A stretch of DNA of 42,365 nt from a virus. The stretch spans positions 1 to 42,365 of IMG/VR virus record IMGVR_UViG_3300050821_008340; one strand, given 5' to 3'. The translations under genes were made by a program, and so were the position numbers. Positions 15,275-21,575 of this stretch are shown here, piece by piece. The notes under the pieces were generated by a model, which saw nothing but the letters and a program-made list of their open reading frames with translations, did not search any database and was not told the DNA's origin. The number at the start of each line of letters is the position of its first letter. Within the stretch, counting starts at the first letter, position 1.

Positions 15275-15922
15275 ATGGCACGCACCGACAACCGGCGCGC
15301 CGCTACGCCCGCGGAGGCGGTTCAGCTCGAAACCCTGCGCACCGCCAGCGTGCCGCCGCGCCAGGCGGAATTCGCCGGCAGCCTGATCAATCAGGCCAGC
15401 GGCGGTCTGACGACCCGGCAATGGTGGTGGGTCGGCGAACTGGCCCGCCAGGTGAGCGGCGAGGAGTCCGCGCCCGCGATCACCAATGTCGGCTCGGTCA
15501 AGGGCATCGTCGACTTGCTCGACCGCGCCAAGGCCCATCTCAAATATCCGGCCCTGCTGGTGCGCGCCAACGATCGCCACATCAGGCTCAACATCGCCGG
15601 ATCGAGCGCGCAAGCGCCGGGCACCATCAACGTCTGCTCGGCGGTCCGCGACAATGCCGGGCAGCGGCGCTGGTACGGTCGCATCACAGTCGAGGGCGAG
15701 TACGAGCCCTCGCGCCGCATCGAGCCCGCCATGCAGACCGCGATCGCCACCGCCCTTGCGGCGATGGCGTCGGACCCGGCCAAGGCCGCCAGCGAGTACG
15801 GGCGGCTGACCGGCCATTGCTGCTTCTGCACCCTGCCATTGACCGACCCGCGGTCCACCGCAGTCGGCTACGGCAAGATTTGCGCCCGCAATTACGACCT
15901 GCCCTGGGGGACCCCGAAATGA
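15275..15922 (+). CDS. Protein with C-terminal Cys4 zinc finger (DUF6011-like)
   Basis: This 215-residue protein ends in TGHCCFCTLPLTDPRSTAVG followed by YGKICARNY. The spacing of cysteines matches the DUF6011 zinc finger found in phage and plasmid proteins. The middle (VRANDRHIRLNIAGSSAQ) is beta-rich. The ATG at 15275 has GAGG just upstream. It overlaps the CtrA-like gene by ATGA, so the two are probably translated together. Confidence 0.65.
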   Translation: MARTDNRRAATPAEAVQLETLRTASVPPRQAEFAGSLINQASGGLTTRQWWWVGELARQVSGEESAPAITNVGSVKGIVDLLDRAKAHLKYPALLVRANDRHIRLNIAGSSAQAPGTINVCSAVRDNAGQRRWYGRITVEGEYEPSRRIEPAMQTAIATALAAMASDPAKAASEYGRLTGHCCFCTLPLTDPRSTAVGYGKICARNYDLPWGTPK

Positions 15923-16617
15923 CCCGCGTTCTGATCATCGAGCCCACCGCCGAGTTGGCGGCCGACATCGCCCGCCATCTGGCACAGCACGGCATGATGC
16001 CCGACGTGATCGACTTCGCCGACGAGTTGGAGCGCGGCGGGCTCGACTACGATGCAGCGGTGCTGAACCTCGCCCTCGACGGCCCGGCGGTATTGCGGCG
16101 CCTGCGGGCGGCCGGCAAGCGCATCCCGGTCATCGCCCTGACGACAGGGCAGAAGAGCCCCTCGGCGCGCATCATCGAGGCGCTCGACGCCGGCGCCGAC
16201 GACTGCCTGGTGATGCCGTTTCTCGGCCCCGAGCTCGCCGCCCGGCTGCGGGCAGTGGTGCGCCGCAGTGTCGGGCTGGCCGACAACATCGTGGTGACCG
16301 GGCGCCTGGCGGTCGATCTCGGCCGGCAGACGGTGGCGGTTGACGGCAAACCGGTGAACCTCTCGCCCAGGGAGTTCGGGCTGCTCGCCGCACTGTGCCA
16401 GCGCCAGGGCAAGATCGTCCCGAAGGATCAGCTTCTCGCGCAGATGTACCAGCTCGATGAAGAGCCCGAGGCTGGCCTCAAGATCATCGACGTGATGGTC
16501 TGCCATATCCGCAAGAAACTCGGCCCGGCGCGCGAGTCTCTTGCCACGGTGTGGGGCCGCGGCTACCGGCTGGTTGAGCCCGCGGCCGTGGCGATCCCGC
16601 TGCAGGTGGCGGCGTGA
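15919..16617 (+). CDS. CtrA-like response regulator with degenerate receiver
   Basis: This 232-residue OmpR/PhoB-type protein has a receiver at residues 1-115 and a winged helix at 125-220. The DNA-binding half closely resembles CtrA, the alphaproteobacterial cell-cycle master regulator. LKIIDVMVCHIRKKL and TVWGRGYRL correspond to CtrA LKIIDVFICKLRKKL and TVWGRGYVL. The receiver has lost its chemistry. The acidic pocket EDD is E8-P9-T10, the phospho-acceptor position is N50 (AVLNLAL) and the conserved Lys of KPF is M99 (MPF). It should therefore bind DNA without phosphorylation, possibly at host CtrA sites or as a competitor. It is coupled to genes on both sides (ATGA, GTGA). A SciP-like gene lies 2.3 kb downstream. 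CtrA sequences were recalled from memory. Confidence 0.85.
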   Translation: MTRVLIIEPTAELAADIARHLAQHGMMPDVIDFADELERGGLDYDAAVLNLALDGPAVLRRLRAAGKRIPVIALTTGQKSPSARIIEALDAGADDCLVMPFLGPELAARLRAVVRRSVGLADNIVVTGRLAVDLGRQTVAVDGKPVNLSPREFGLLAALCQRQGKIVPKDQLLAQMYQLDEEPEAGLKIIDVMVCHIRKKLGPARESLATVWGRGYRLVEPAAVAIPLQVAA

Positions 16618-16808
16618 TTACCGCGGGGCTGGTCCTGAGCGGCCTGCTGTTGGGCTGGGTCCTCGGCCGGCCCCGCCCCCAGGCAACGCGGCGGCCCCAG
16701 CCGCCGCCCTTCTCCTGGCCCGCCAGCATCGCCACGGCCCTGGCCATCGCGTTTGTCGGCTCGTGGCTGGTGCACGCCATCATCGCCTTTGGCTCAGCGC
16801 GCCCGTAA
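16614..16808 (+). CDS. Small membrane protein with two transmembrane segments
   Basis: This 64-residue protein has hydrophobic segments at about 4-17 and 38-58, separated by a Pro/Arg-rich cytoplasmic-type loop. The GTG start overlaps the CtrA-like stop as GTGA. Function is unknown. Confidence 0.6.
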   Translation: MITAGLVLSGLLLGWVLGRPRPQATRRPQPPPFSWPASIATALAIAFVGSWLVHAIIAFGSARP

Positions 16809-16823
16809 CACTGGAGCACTGCA

Positions 16824-17027
16824 ATGGAACCGGACTTCGCTTTCGAGATGTTCAACGTCACCAAGACCATCGTGCGCCCCCTGACCCAGCGGGCGCTCGA
16901 CTGGCTCAACGCCAACAGCTTCGGCACGCCGCTCTCCGAGGGGCGGGTGATGATCGAGACCAACCAGGCTCAAGTGCTGATCGTGATCATGCACGAGGAG
17001 GGATTTGAACTAATAAACGCCAACTAA
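16824..17027 (+). CDS. Small protein of unknown function
   Basis: This 67-residue protein (NVTKTIVRPLTQRALDWLNA) has GGAG upstream of its ATG and is the last gene before promoter P3. No motif is recognised. Its stop region holds ACTAATAAAC, a poor partial match to the operator-like site. Confidence 0.55.
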   Translation: MEPDFAFEMFNVTKTIVRPLTQRALDWLNANSFGTPLSEGRVMIETNQAQVLIVIMHEEGFELINAN

Positions 17028-17040
17028 TACGCGCGCGGTA

Positions 17041-17071
17041 TTGAATATTCGCCGGCCTATGCTTATATATT
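17041..17071 (+). promoter_or_regulatory. Promoter P3
   Basis: The -35 is TTGAAT (17041-17046) and the -10 is TATATT (17066-17071), with a 19-bp spacer. It uses the shared GCTTATATATTACTTGT and the CCCTTCCACGGAG leader. It drives the first of three secreted-protein genes. The flanking inverted repeat is weak here. Confidence 0.7.
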
Positions 17072-17108
17072 ACTTGTGCAGAGCGACAACCCTTCCACGG
17101 AGACCAAG

Positions 17109-17330
17109 ATGACGATCCTTAAAACCCTCACCGCAGCCGCCGCTCTTCTTCTCGTCGCGAGCGCGGCACACGCCGAGCTGACTGAGACCATGAAGGACTG
17201 CCTCGCCGTCGCGGTAGCGGCCCAAGTCAGCGGATCGGAGGCTATGCAATCCCCGCCGGCCTTGCTTTCCCGCTGCCATGTCAGCGATCAGCGCGCCGGG
17301 GTTGCTTACGTCCTCGAACTGCTGAAGTAA
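17109..17330 (+). CDS. Secreted small protein, signal-peptide family member 1
   Basis: This 73-residue precursor has a Sec signal peptide (LKTLTAAAALLLVA followed by SAAHA, cleavage after about residue 22). The roughly 51-residue mature part has two cysteines (KDCLAV, SRCHVS), fit for one disulfide in the periplasm. Nearly the same signal peptide precedes two unrelated mature sequences at 17375 and 17836. Function is unknown; acting in the periplasm, for example in superinfection exclusion, is conjecture. Confidence 0.7.
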   Translation: MTILKTLTAAAALLLVASAAHAELTETMKDCLAVAVAAQVSGSEAMQSPPALLSRCHVSDQRAGVAYVLELLK

Positions 17331-17335
17331 CCCGA

Positions 17336-17351
17336 GCCGGCTTCCCCCGGC
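17336..17351 (+). terminator. Hairpin GCCGG/CCGGC between secreted-protein genes
   Basis: This 5-bp stem sits directly after the stop at 17328-17330 in the same context as the hairpin at 15029-15047 (TAACCCG before, CATC after). There is no T-tract. It is probably part of a duplicated intergenic unit. Confidence 0.4.
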
Positions 17352-17374
17352 ATCCCCTTTCCACGGAGATCAAG

Positions 17375-17647
17375 ATGACAGCCCTCAAGACCCTGACCGC
17401 AGCCGCCGCCCTCCTCCTCGTCGCCGGCGCAGCGCATGCCGAGACGATGCCTAAGTGGCAGGGGATCGACTATGCCCACGGCGCCAAATGCGTGCACCAG
17501 TTGGACGGCAGTTGGATCTGTTCCGACGGAGAGCAATACAACGGCGCCGGGCGGCCTTTGAACGGGATTTGCAACGCAGCCGACGAATGCCACCAGCCGG
17601 AAATTCCGGCCTGTTGGGCCAAGGGATGCAGAAAGCAGATGCACTGA
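17375..17647 (+). CDS. Secreted Cys-rich protein, signal-peptide family member 2
   Basis: This 90-residue precursor has a signal peptide almost identical to that of member 1 (LKTLTAAAALLLVAGAAHA). The mature part of about 68 residues has six cysteines (KCVH, WICS, GICN, ECHQ, ACWA, GCRK), probably three disulfides. It is unrelated to member 1 beyond the leader. The start follows the leader at 17355. Confidence 0.7.
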   Translation: MTALKTLTAAAALLLVAGAAHAETMPKWQGIDYAHGAKCVHQLDGSWICSDGEQYNGAGRPLNGICNAADECHQPEIPACWAKGCRKQMH

Positions 17648-17683
17648 CCCTCCTCACCCCGCCCCTTCCACGGAGAACCAGCG

Positions 17684-17839
17684 ATGAAGATCATCAAGTT
17701 TATGGTCGCCACTGACGACCCCGCGATCATCGAAGAGCTCAAGGATGCCATCGTCAGCAAACTCAAGGAGCTTGAAGTCGAGGCTCGCTGGGACGATGGC
17801 GAGAGCAACGAGGCGCCCCTTCCACGGAGCACTCGATGA
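17684..17839 (+). CDS. Small acidic protein, 51 residues
   Basis: The protein begins MKIIKFMVATDDPAIIEELK and continues as one acidic helix. It starts after the leader at 17663. Its last codons contain the next copy of the leader motif (APLPRSTR encoded by CCCTTCCACGGAGC), so the ribosome-binding site of the following gene is inside this gene. ATGA overlap links the two. Confidence 0.6.
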   Translation: MKIIKFMVATDDPAIIEELKDAIVSKLKELEVEARWDDGESNEAPLPRSTR

Positions 17840-18198
17840 ACACCCTCAAGACCCTGACCGCATCCGCCGCTGTGCTGCTGGCGCTCGTCGGCACCGCCCA
17901 GGCGCAGGTCAACTGGGGCGACAAAGATTACTGTCGCCTTGCGTCCGCGAATGTTTGGCCGAATATCCTCGACGCCTTCGAGAACGAGATGCGCAGTCGG
18001 ACCTATCAGGCGTGCATGGCGGGACACCCGCTAATGCAAAACCCGGCGCAAAGCCCGCCGTCGCAACCAGCCGACTCGCCCGCCGTGCAAGCCTGTGTCG
18101 ACGCTAATATCCCCGACGGCCACGTGTCGGGCGCCTACATCAGAGATGTCTATGCCGCCTGCCAAGCGTCGCCGTCATGGCGCGGGTATGCGCGCTGA
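17836..18198 (+). CDS. Secreted protein, signal-peptide family member 3
   Basis: This 120-residue precursor has the third version of the shared signal peptide (LKTLTASAAVLLALVGTAQA). The mature part has four cysteines (DYCRLA, QACMAG, QACVDA, AACQAS). The C-terminal half (CVDANIPDGHVSGAYIRDVY) looks like an independent helical unit. Periplasmic location is inferred; function is unknown. Confidence 0.7.
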   Translation: MNTLKTLTASAAVLLALVGTAQAQVNWGDKDYCRLASANVWPNILDAFENEMRSRTYQACMAGHPLMQNPAQSPPSQPADSPAVQACVDANIPDGHVSGAYIRDVYAACQASPSWRGYAR

Positions 18199-18226
18199 TG
18201 GGCCGCGCCATTGCCGCGGCAAAGAA

Positions 18227-18604
18227 ATGACCACTCTCGCCGCTCAACTGCTCCACATGGCGGCGCTGGTACCGGCGCCGGCCGCGGGGCCTAAGACCGA
18301 CCAGCTGCTGGCGCTCTGGCATCGCTGCGTGCTCAACCGCACGCCGTGGCCGCAGGTGCGGCACCAGGCCGTCAGCCAGCCGGGCGAGCTCAGGTTTCTG
18401 CGCTGGCTCCTCGCCCACCAGGCGCCGGGGATCCTCGCGCATGCCTGCCAGAGCGCGGACTCGCGCGCGGCGGCAGCAGCGGGCGAGCTCGCCCGGCGTG
18501 CCGACCAGGCGCGCCAGCTACTCGCCAGAAAGGGCGGTGGCGGGACTTTTGGTGCGGCGATGTTCCGCGCCGATCAGCGCTGGTATGCGGCCCTTCCGGT
18601 CTGA
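18227..18604 (+). CDS. Protein of unknown function
   Basis: This 125-residue Ala/Arg-rich helical protein (AAAAAGELARRADQARQLLA) has no known motif. The start is uncertain. ATG 18227 lacks a good Shine-Dalgarno, and ATG 18188 overlaps the previous gene by 11 bases. A 6-bp hairpin (GCAGCG/CGCTGC) follows in the gap to 18690. Confidence 0.5.
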   Translation: MTTLAAQLLHMAALVPAPAAGPKTDQLLALWHRCVLNRTPWPQVRHQAVSQPGELRFLRWLLAHQAPGILAHACQSADSRAAAAAGELARRADQARQLLARKGGGGTFGAAMFRADQRWYAALPV

Positions 18605-18689
18605 GACCGAAACCGGGTGAGAAAGGCGCCCGGTCGCAGCGTGAGGCGCTGCCTGACGATGGTCAGTCCCTTCCACAGAGTACACCCCA

Positions 18690-18875
18690 ATGGACAATGT
18701 CATCACCAAGGTCGAGGGCGACACGCTCACCATCACCATCGACCTGACGCATCCCGGCGCTCTCTCGAAGAGCCAAAAGACGACGCTGGTGGCCTCGACC
18801 CACGGCAGCTTGGCGATCACCTATGCCAAGCGCAGCGGGATCACCCTGTCGCTCAACGTCATGGCGCCGAAGTGA
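18690..18875 (+). CDS. Small beta-rich phage protein of unknown function
   Basis: This 61-residue protein reads VEGDTLTITIDLTHPGALSK, then VASTHGSLAITYAKRSGI. The pattern recurs in small phage proteins that I recall only as hypothetical. It starts after the leader at 18668 (here CCCTTCCACAGAG) and is joined to the SciP-like gene by GTGA. Confidence 0.6.
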   Translation: MDNVITKVEGDTLTITIDLTHPGALSKSQKTTLVASTHGSLAITYAKRSGITLSLNVMAPK

Positions 18876-19072
18876 GCGGCGAGCGCTGGACGCCGCAGCG
18901 CAAGCGGGCGGTGCTGGCCGAGATTGATGCCGGCCTCGACACCGGCGAGGCCTGCCGCCGCTGGGCAATCTCGACCGAGGAACTGGTCTCGTGGCAACGC
19001 AACTATGAGCACCGCGGCGTCGCCGGACTGGCGCAAAAGGGTCTGGCGCTGCGGGTGAGGGCCGAGGCGTGA
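18872..19072 (+). CDS. SciP-like (DUF1153) protein, truncated N-terminus
   Basis: This 66-residue protein aligns through its length with SciP/DUF1153, the small alphaproteobacterial protein that binds the CtrA DNA-binding domain and blocks its activation of target promoters. Matching features are RWTPQRKRAVLAEIDAGL, GEACRRWAISTEELVSWQR and HRGVAGLAQK, against SciP RW, EEACERY, FLSWQ and RHGLAGL. The phage protein begins at the RW and lacks the roughly 27 residues that precede it in Caulobacter SciP. A short transposase-like HTH is the main alternative, since DUF1153 and such HTHs look alike. The GTG start overlaps the previous stop (GTGA). The presence of a CtrA-like gene in the same block strengthens the call. 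Confidence 0.75.
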   Translation: MSGERWTPQRKRAVLAEIDAGLDTGEACRRWAISTEELVSWQRNYEHRGVAGLAQKGLALRVRAEA

Positions 19073-19299
19073 GCGTTTATCGCTGGACGGTCAGCGGCAC
19101 CGCGGCAGACGGCCAGACCTGGGAAACCTCGGGGACCGTCGAGTCGGTGCAGCCCGGCAATTTCCCCGACGTGTGCGGGGTCGCCCTTCAGCAGTCCTTC
19201 ATGGACCTGACCCGCGGCCGGGCGGTGTTCGGCCAACCGGGCGTCGGGTGCCGCGGCCCGTACAAGATCACCCGGTTGCTGGTCGAGATCGAGCCATGA
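19069..19299 (+). CDS. Small protein of unknown function
   Basis: This 76-residue beta-rich protein (YRWTVSGTAADGQTWETSGT) ends in KITRLLVEIEP. The GTG start overlaps the SciP-like stop as GTGA, so it is in the same translational unit. A strong terminator follows directly. Confidence 0.55.
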   Translation: MSVYRWTVSGTAADGQTWETSGTVESVQPGNFPDVCGVALQQSFMDLTRGRAVFGQPGVGCRGPYKITRLLVEIEP

Positions 19300-19303
19300 G
19301 TAT

Positions 19304-19340
19304 TCGCCGGCGGGTGGCAAGTGCCCGTCGGCGATTTTTT
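19304..19340 (+). terminator. Intrinsic terminator
   Basis: The arm TCGCCGGCGGG (19304-19314) pairs with CCCGTCGGCGA (19324-19334), 10 of 11 bases, with a 9-base loop. T6 follows at 19335-19340. This is the clearest rho-independent terminator in the block and ends the operon that carries the SciP-like gene. Confidence 0.85.
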
Positions 19341-19356
19341 CGATTTTAGACTAGGC

Positions 19357-19368
19357 GTTATTAGTAAC
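19357..19368. promoter_or_regulatory. Operator-like site GTTATTAGTAAC
   Basis: This consensus copy of the five-site set lies between the terminator and the -35 of promoter P4, three bases from the -35. A protein bound here would cover the promoter. Confidence 0.55.
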
Positions 19369-19371
19369 GGC

Positions 19372-19401
19372 TTGAATATTCGCGCCGAGTGCTTATATAT
19401 T
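19372..19401 (+). promoter_or_regulatory. Promoter P4
   Basis: The -35 is TTGAAT (19372-19377) and the -10 is TATATT (19396-19401), with an 18-bp spacer. The leader ACTTGTCAGCAGCGACGAT is identical to that of P2 over its length, and is followed by CCCTTCCACACGGAG. A short CGGC/GCCG stem brackets the -35. Confidence 0.75.
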
Positions 19402-19443
19402 ACTTGTCAGCAGCGACGATCCCTTCCACACGGAGTACCTACA

Positions 19444-19947
19444 ATGACCCCGAAAGTTTTGCAGAGCGATCCCTGGCGCCGCGTCGGCGAAATGACCGTG
19501 AGCGGCCTCATCGCCGATCTCCCGAAGACCCGCGGCAATTACGCCTACATCGTCGACGGCACCGAGCTCGCCTATGTCGGCGTCGCCCAGAGCCTCTACA
19601 ACCGCAACAATGGACACGGGCGGCGGCTGGCTGACCCGGACCTCAAGCACGCCGCCAAGGCGATCTATGCCGAGATGCGCCAGGCGATCGCCGACGGGCA
19701 CAAGATCAGCCTGTGGGTCCTGGTCGAGCCGCAGGTCACGTACAACGGCCGGGTGATCGACGGCCGCCATAGCGTCGAGGCGGATTACATCACCCGCTTC
19801 GAGCCGCGCTGGAATATCCTCGGCGTCCGCGGCCGCCGCCATGCGGGTTTTTCGGATGGTGCCCGCAAGGCCAATGCCAGCCGCACGCCGGAACAGCGCA
19901 GCGCTGCTGCAATCAAGGCCAGTGCTCGCCGCAGGATCGCCGCCTAA
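19444..19947 (+). CDS. GIY-YIG-like endonuclease with NUMOD3-like tail
   Basis: This 167-residue protein has an N-terminal GIY-YIG pattern: NYAYIVDG for the first strand, then LAYVGVAQSLYNRNNGHG, giving the Y-V-G and the catalytic-type Arg. A central ISLWVLVEPQVTYNGRVIDG and E-containing VEADYITRFEPRWN could supply the conserved Glu. The C-terminus (DGARKANASRTPEQRSAA) resembles the NUMOD3 DNA-contacting repeat of homing endonucleases. It would cut DNA and may be a mobile or exclusion nuclease. Its location in a monocistronic unit under P4 fits a self-standing homing gene. No interrupted gene was noticed next to it. Confidence 0.6.
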   Translation: MTPKVLQSDPWRRVGEMTVSGLIADLPKTRGNYAYIVDGTELAYVGVAQSLYNRNNGHGRRLADPDLKHAAKAIYAEMRQAIADGHKISLWVLVEPQVTYNGRVIDGRHSVEADYITRFEPRWNILGVRGRRHAGFSDGARKANASRTPEQRSAAAIKASARRRIAA

Positions 19948-19964
19948 AGCATCGCGCAAGTAAT

Positions 19965-20007
19965 TCGCCGGCTTGTGTTGTAATTCGTCGGCGAATGCTT
20001 ATATATT
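19965..20007 (+). promoter_or_regulatory. Promoter P5 with hairpin around the -35
   Basis: The -35 is TTGTAA (19978-19983) and the -10 is TATATT (20002-20007), with an 18-bp spacer. The -35 lies between the arms ATTCGCCGGC and GTCGGCGAAT (9 of 10 pair). The CCCTTCCACACGGAG leader is at 20026. Confidence 0.75.
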
Positions 20008-20048
20008 ACTTGTCGATAGCGACAGCCCTTCCACACGGAGACTTCACC

Positions 20049-20801
20049 ATGAGTGACGAACGCGAGAAGATTGCCCGCCGCATCCGCGGGCTGCTGAACC
20101 TGAGCGCCGATCAGAGCGTGACGGAACAAGAGGCGATCGAGGCCGCCCGCAAGGCGCGCGAGTTGATGGACAAGTACCGGGTCACGATGACGGACGTCGA
20201 GATCAAGGCCGAGCCGGTCGAGCTCGACGAGGTTAAGTCGGCCTACGCGACCACCGCCCCGGTCGATTACTGCCGCCCCGGCATCATGGCCTATTGCGGC
20301 GTCAAGCTGTGGTTCGAGAGCCACCGCGGAGCGGTGCGCCGGGTCAAAATTCTCGGGCTAAAAGCCGACACCGACATGGCGGGCTGGCTTTACACGATGC
20401 TTCAGACTGCCTTGGAGTCCGACTGGCGGGCCTACAAGAAAACGCCGGCCTGGCGCGAATTGACGGGCGGCGGCAAGCGCAGCGCCACGCAATCGTTCTT
20501 CGTCGGCATGGCGGTCAGGATCAACGAGCGGCTGCTCGAACTGGCCGAGGCGCTCGAACCGGTCGCCAAGACGGCCAGCGGCACCGCACTGGTCGTGATC
20601 AAGAACCAGCTCGTCGACGCGGCCTTCGCGGAGTTGGACCTGCACTTTCGCAAGTCGCGCGGGCTGAGTATCCGCGACGGCGGCGCCTACCATGCCGGCA
20701 AGGCGGCGGGTGACCGGGTGAACCTCAATCGGCCGATCGGCGCGGCAGCGGCGGCGCGGCGGCTGGCGACGACCCCCAAGCGGGTTACTCGCGTTAAGTA
20801 A
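20049..20801 (+). CDS. DUF2786/DUF7168-type protein
   Basis: This 250-residue protein begins with IARRIRGLLNLSADQSVTEQ, then EAIEAARKARELMDKYRV, the N-terminal DUF2786 helix pair common in phage and plasmid proteins. The remainder matches the partner domain (DTDMAGWLYTMLQTALESDW, then SFFVGMAVRINERLLEL). The C-terminus is basic. The family's function is unknown. It is a single-gene unit under P5. Confidence 0.75.
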   Translation: MSDEREKIARRIRGLLNLSADQSVTEQEAIEAARKARELMDKYRVTMTDVEIKAEPVELDEVKSAYATTAPVDYCRPGIMAYCGVKLWFESHRGAVRRVKILGLKADTDMAGWLYTMLQTALESDWRAYKKTPAWRELTGGGKRSATQSFFVGMAVRINERLLELAEALEPVAKTASGTALVVIKNQLVDAAFAELDLHFRKSRGLSIRDGGAYHAGKAAGDRVNLNRPIGAAAAARRLATTPKRVTRVK

Positions 20802-20820
20802 GTATTCGCGCAACACATCT

Positions 20821-20861
20821 CGGGCGCTGGATTGTAATTCAGCGCTCGATGATTATATATT
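20821..20861 (+). promoter_or_regulatory. Promoter P6 with hairpin around the -35
   Basis: The -35 is TTGTAA (20832-20837) and the -10 is TATATT (20856-20861), with an 18-bp spacer. The flanking arms are GGGCGCTG and CAGCGCTC (one mismatch) with the -35 in the loop. The leader CCCTTCCACGGAG is at 20881. Confidence 0.75.
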
Positions 20862-20901
20862 ACTTGTAAGCGCAAGCAATCCCTTCCACGGAGTACCTGA
20901 C

Positions 20902-21144
20902 ATGACCGACGAGACCTATGGCGTAATGCCAGGCTCGGGCAATTTCCGCCGCATCCTCGCGGCGATGCTGGCGGCAGCGGCCCTCGCGGGCGCGGTGCCG
21001 GCGATCGCCGCACCGGAGCAAGGGCGGCCCTACTCCTGCCGGCTGCTCGACGACGAGCAACGCAAGTGCGCCTTCGGGCAGTGCGACGCGCGGACGATCG
21101 AGCGGCTGCGCAAGGAATGCCTGCGCGATGGCGGGCGGCCGTGA
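20902..21144 (+). CDS. Secreted or membrane-anchored small Cys protein
   Basis: This 80-residue protein has a hydrophobic segment at about 20-37 (ILAAMLAAAALAGAVPAIAA) ending in an AxA site, so a signal peptide with a long n-region is likely. The mature part has four cysteines (YSCRLL, RKCAFG, QCDART, KECLRD). It may be functionally related to the secreted proteins at 17109-18198, but the leader is different. Confidence 0.6.
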   Translation: MTDETYGVMPGSGNFRRILAAMLAAAALAGAVPAIAAPEQGRPYSCRLLDDEQRKCAFGQCDARTIERLRKECLRDGGRP

Positions 21145-21329
21145 GCGCGCGGCGCCAGGTCGAACCGCCGGCCCCGCCGCACAAGGCGCCCTGGCGGATC
21201 GTCGCAACCTACACCATCGCCGACATCGAGGATGCCCGCAGCCATCGCGATCAGATCCGCGCGGGGCGGGTTGAGGCCCAGATGATCGTCGCCGGCGACT
21301 CGGTGTTCGTGCAGATCAGGAACCGCTGA
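21141..21329 (+). CDS. Small protein of unknown function
   Basis: This 62-residue protein (WRIVATYTIADIEDARSHRD) has a simple alpha/beta composition. The GTG start at 21141 overlaps the previous stop (GTGA). It ends in a TGATG overlap with the next gene. Confidence 0.55.
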   Translation: MSARRQVEPPAPPHKAPWRIVATYTIADIEDARSHRDQIRAGRVEAQMIVAGDSVFVQIRNR

Positions 21330-21538
21330 TGGCCCGCACCGTCCTGCCCTGGCTGATGGTCACCGACGTGGCGAGCGCGCAGACCTATGTCATCGAGCCT
21401 ACCAGGCGGGGCAGTGCCAAGCTGCGCGCCTCGCGGATGGGCGCCACCGACCGCTCGGCGGACTCGCCGGTCAGGTGGCGCGAAGTCCCTCTCTACATTC
21501 GCCGCTCGGCCAGGGAGGCGCTGAGCCCGAAACGCTGA
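21329..21538 (+). CDS. Small basic protein of unknown function
   Basis: This 69-residue protein (RRGSAKLRASRMGATDRSAD) has a TGATG start overlap. No motif is recognised. Confidence 0.5.
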   Translation: MARTVLPWLMVTDVASAQTYVIEPTRRGSAKLRASRMGATDRSADSPVRWREVPLYIRRSAREALSPKR

Positions 21539-21575
21539 CCGCCCGCCTCCCCTTCCCTTCCACACGGAGCCACCA

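Larger units (their letters stand above)
12583..21569 (+). repeat. Twelve copies of an extended ribosome-binding leader CCCTTCCAC(AC)GGAG
   Basis: Copies start at 12583, 14764, 15057, 17090, 17355, 17663, 17817, 18668, 19421, 20026, 20881 and 21555. Each ends in GGAG (GAG in the 18668 copy) 7 to 10 bases before an ATG. The GGAG is the Shine-Dalgarno element; the CCCTTCCAC in front of it is not needed for ribosome binding in general, so its conservation is unexplained. Two forms exist, with and without an AC insertion. The motif is confined to this rightward block. A related CCCTTCCACA lies in the loop of a hairpin at 12435-12456. Confidence 0.85.

Noticed and set aside
17005-17020. Sixth copy of the GTTATTAGTAAC operator (ACTAATAAAC)
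   Set aside because: It matches only part of the consensus, lacks one arm and lies in the end of a coding region.
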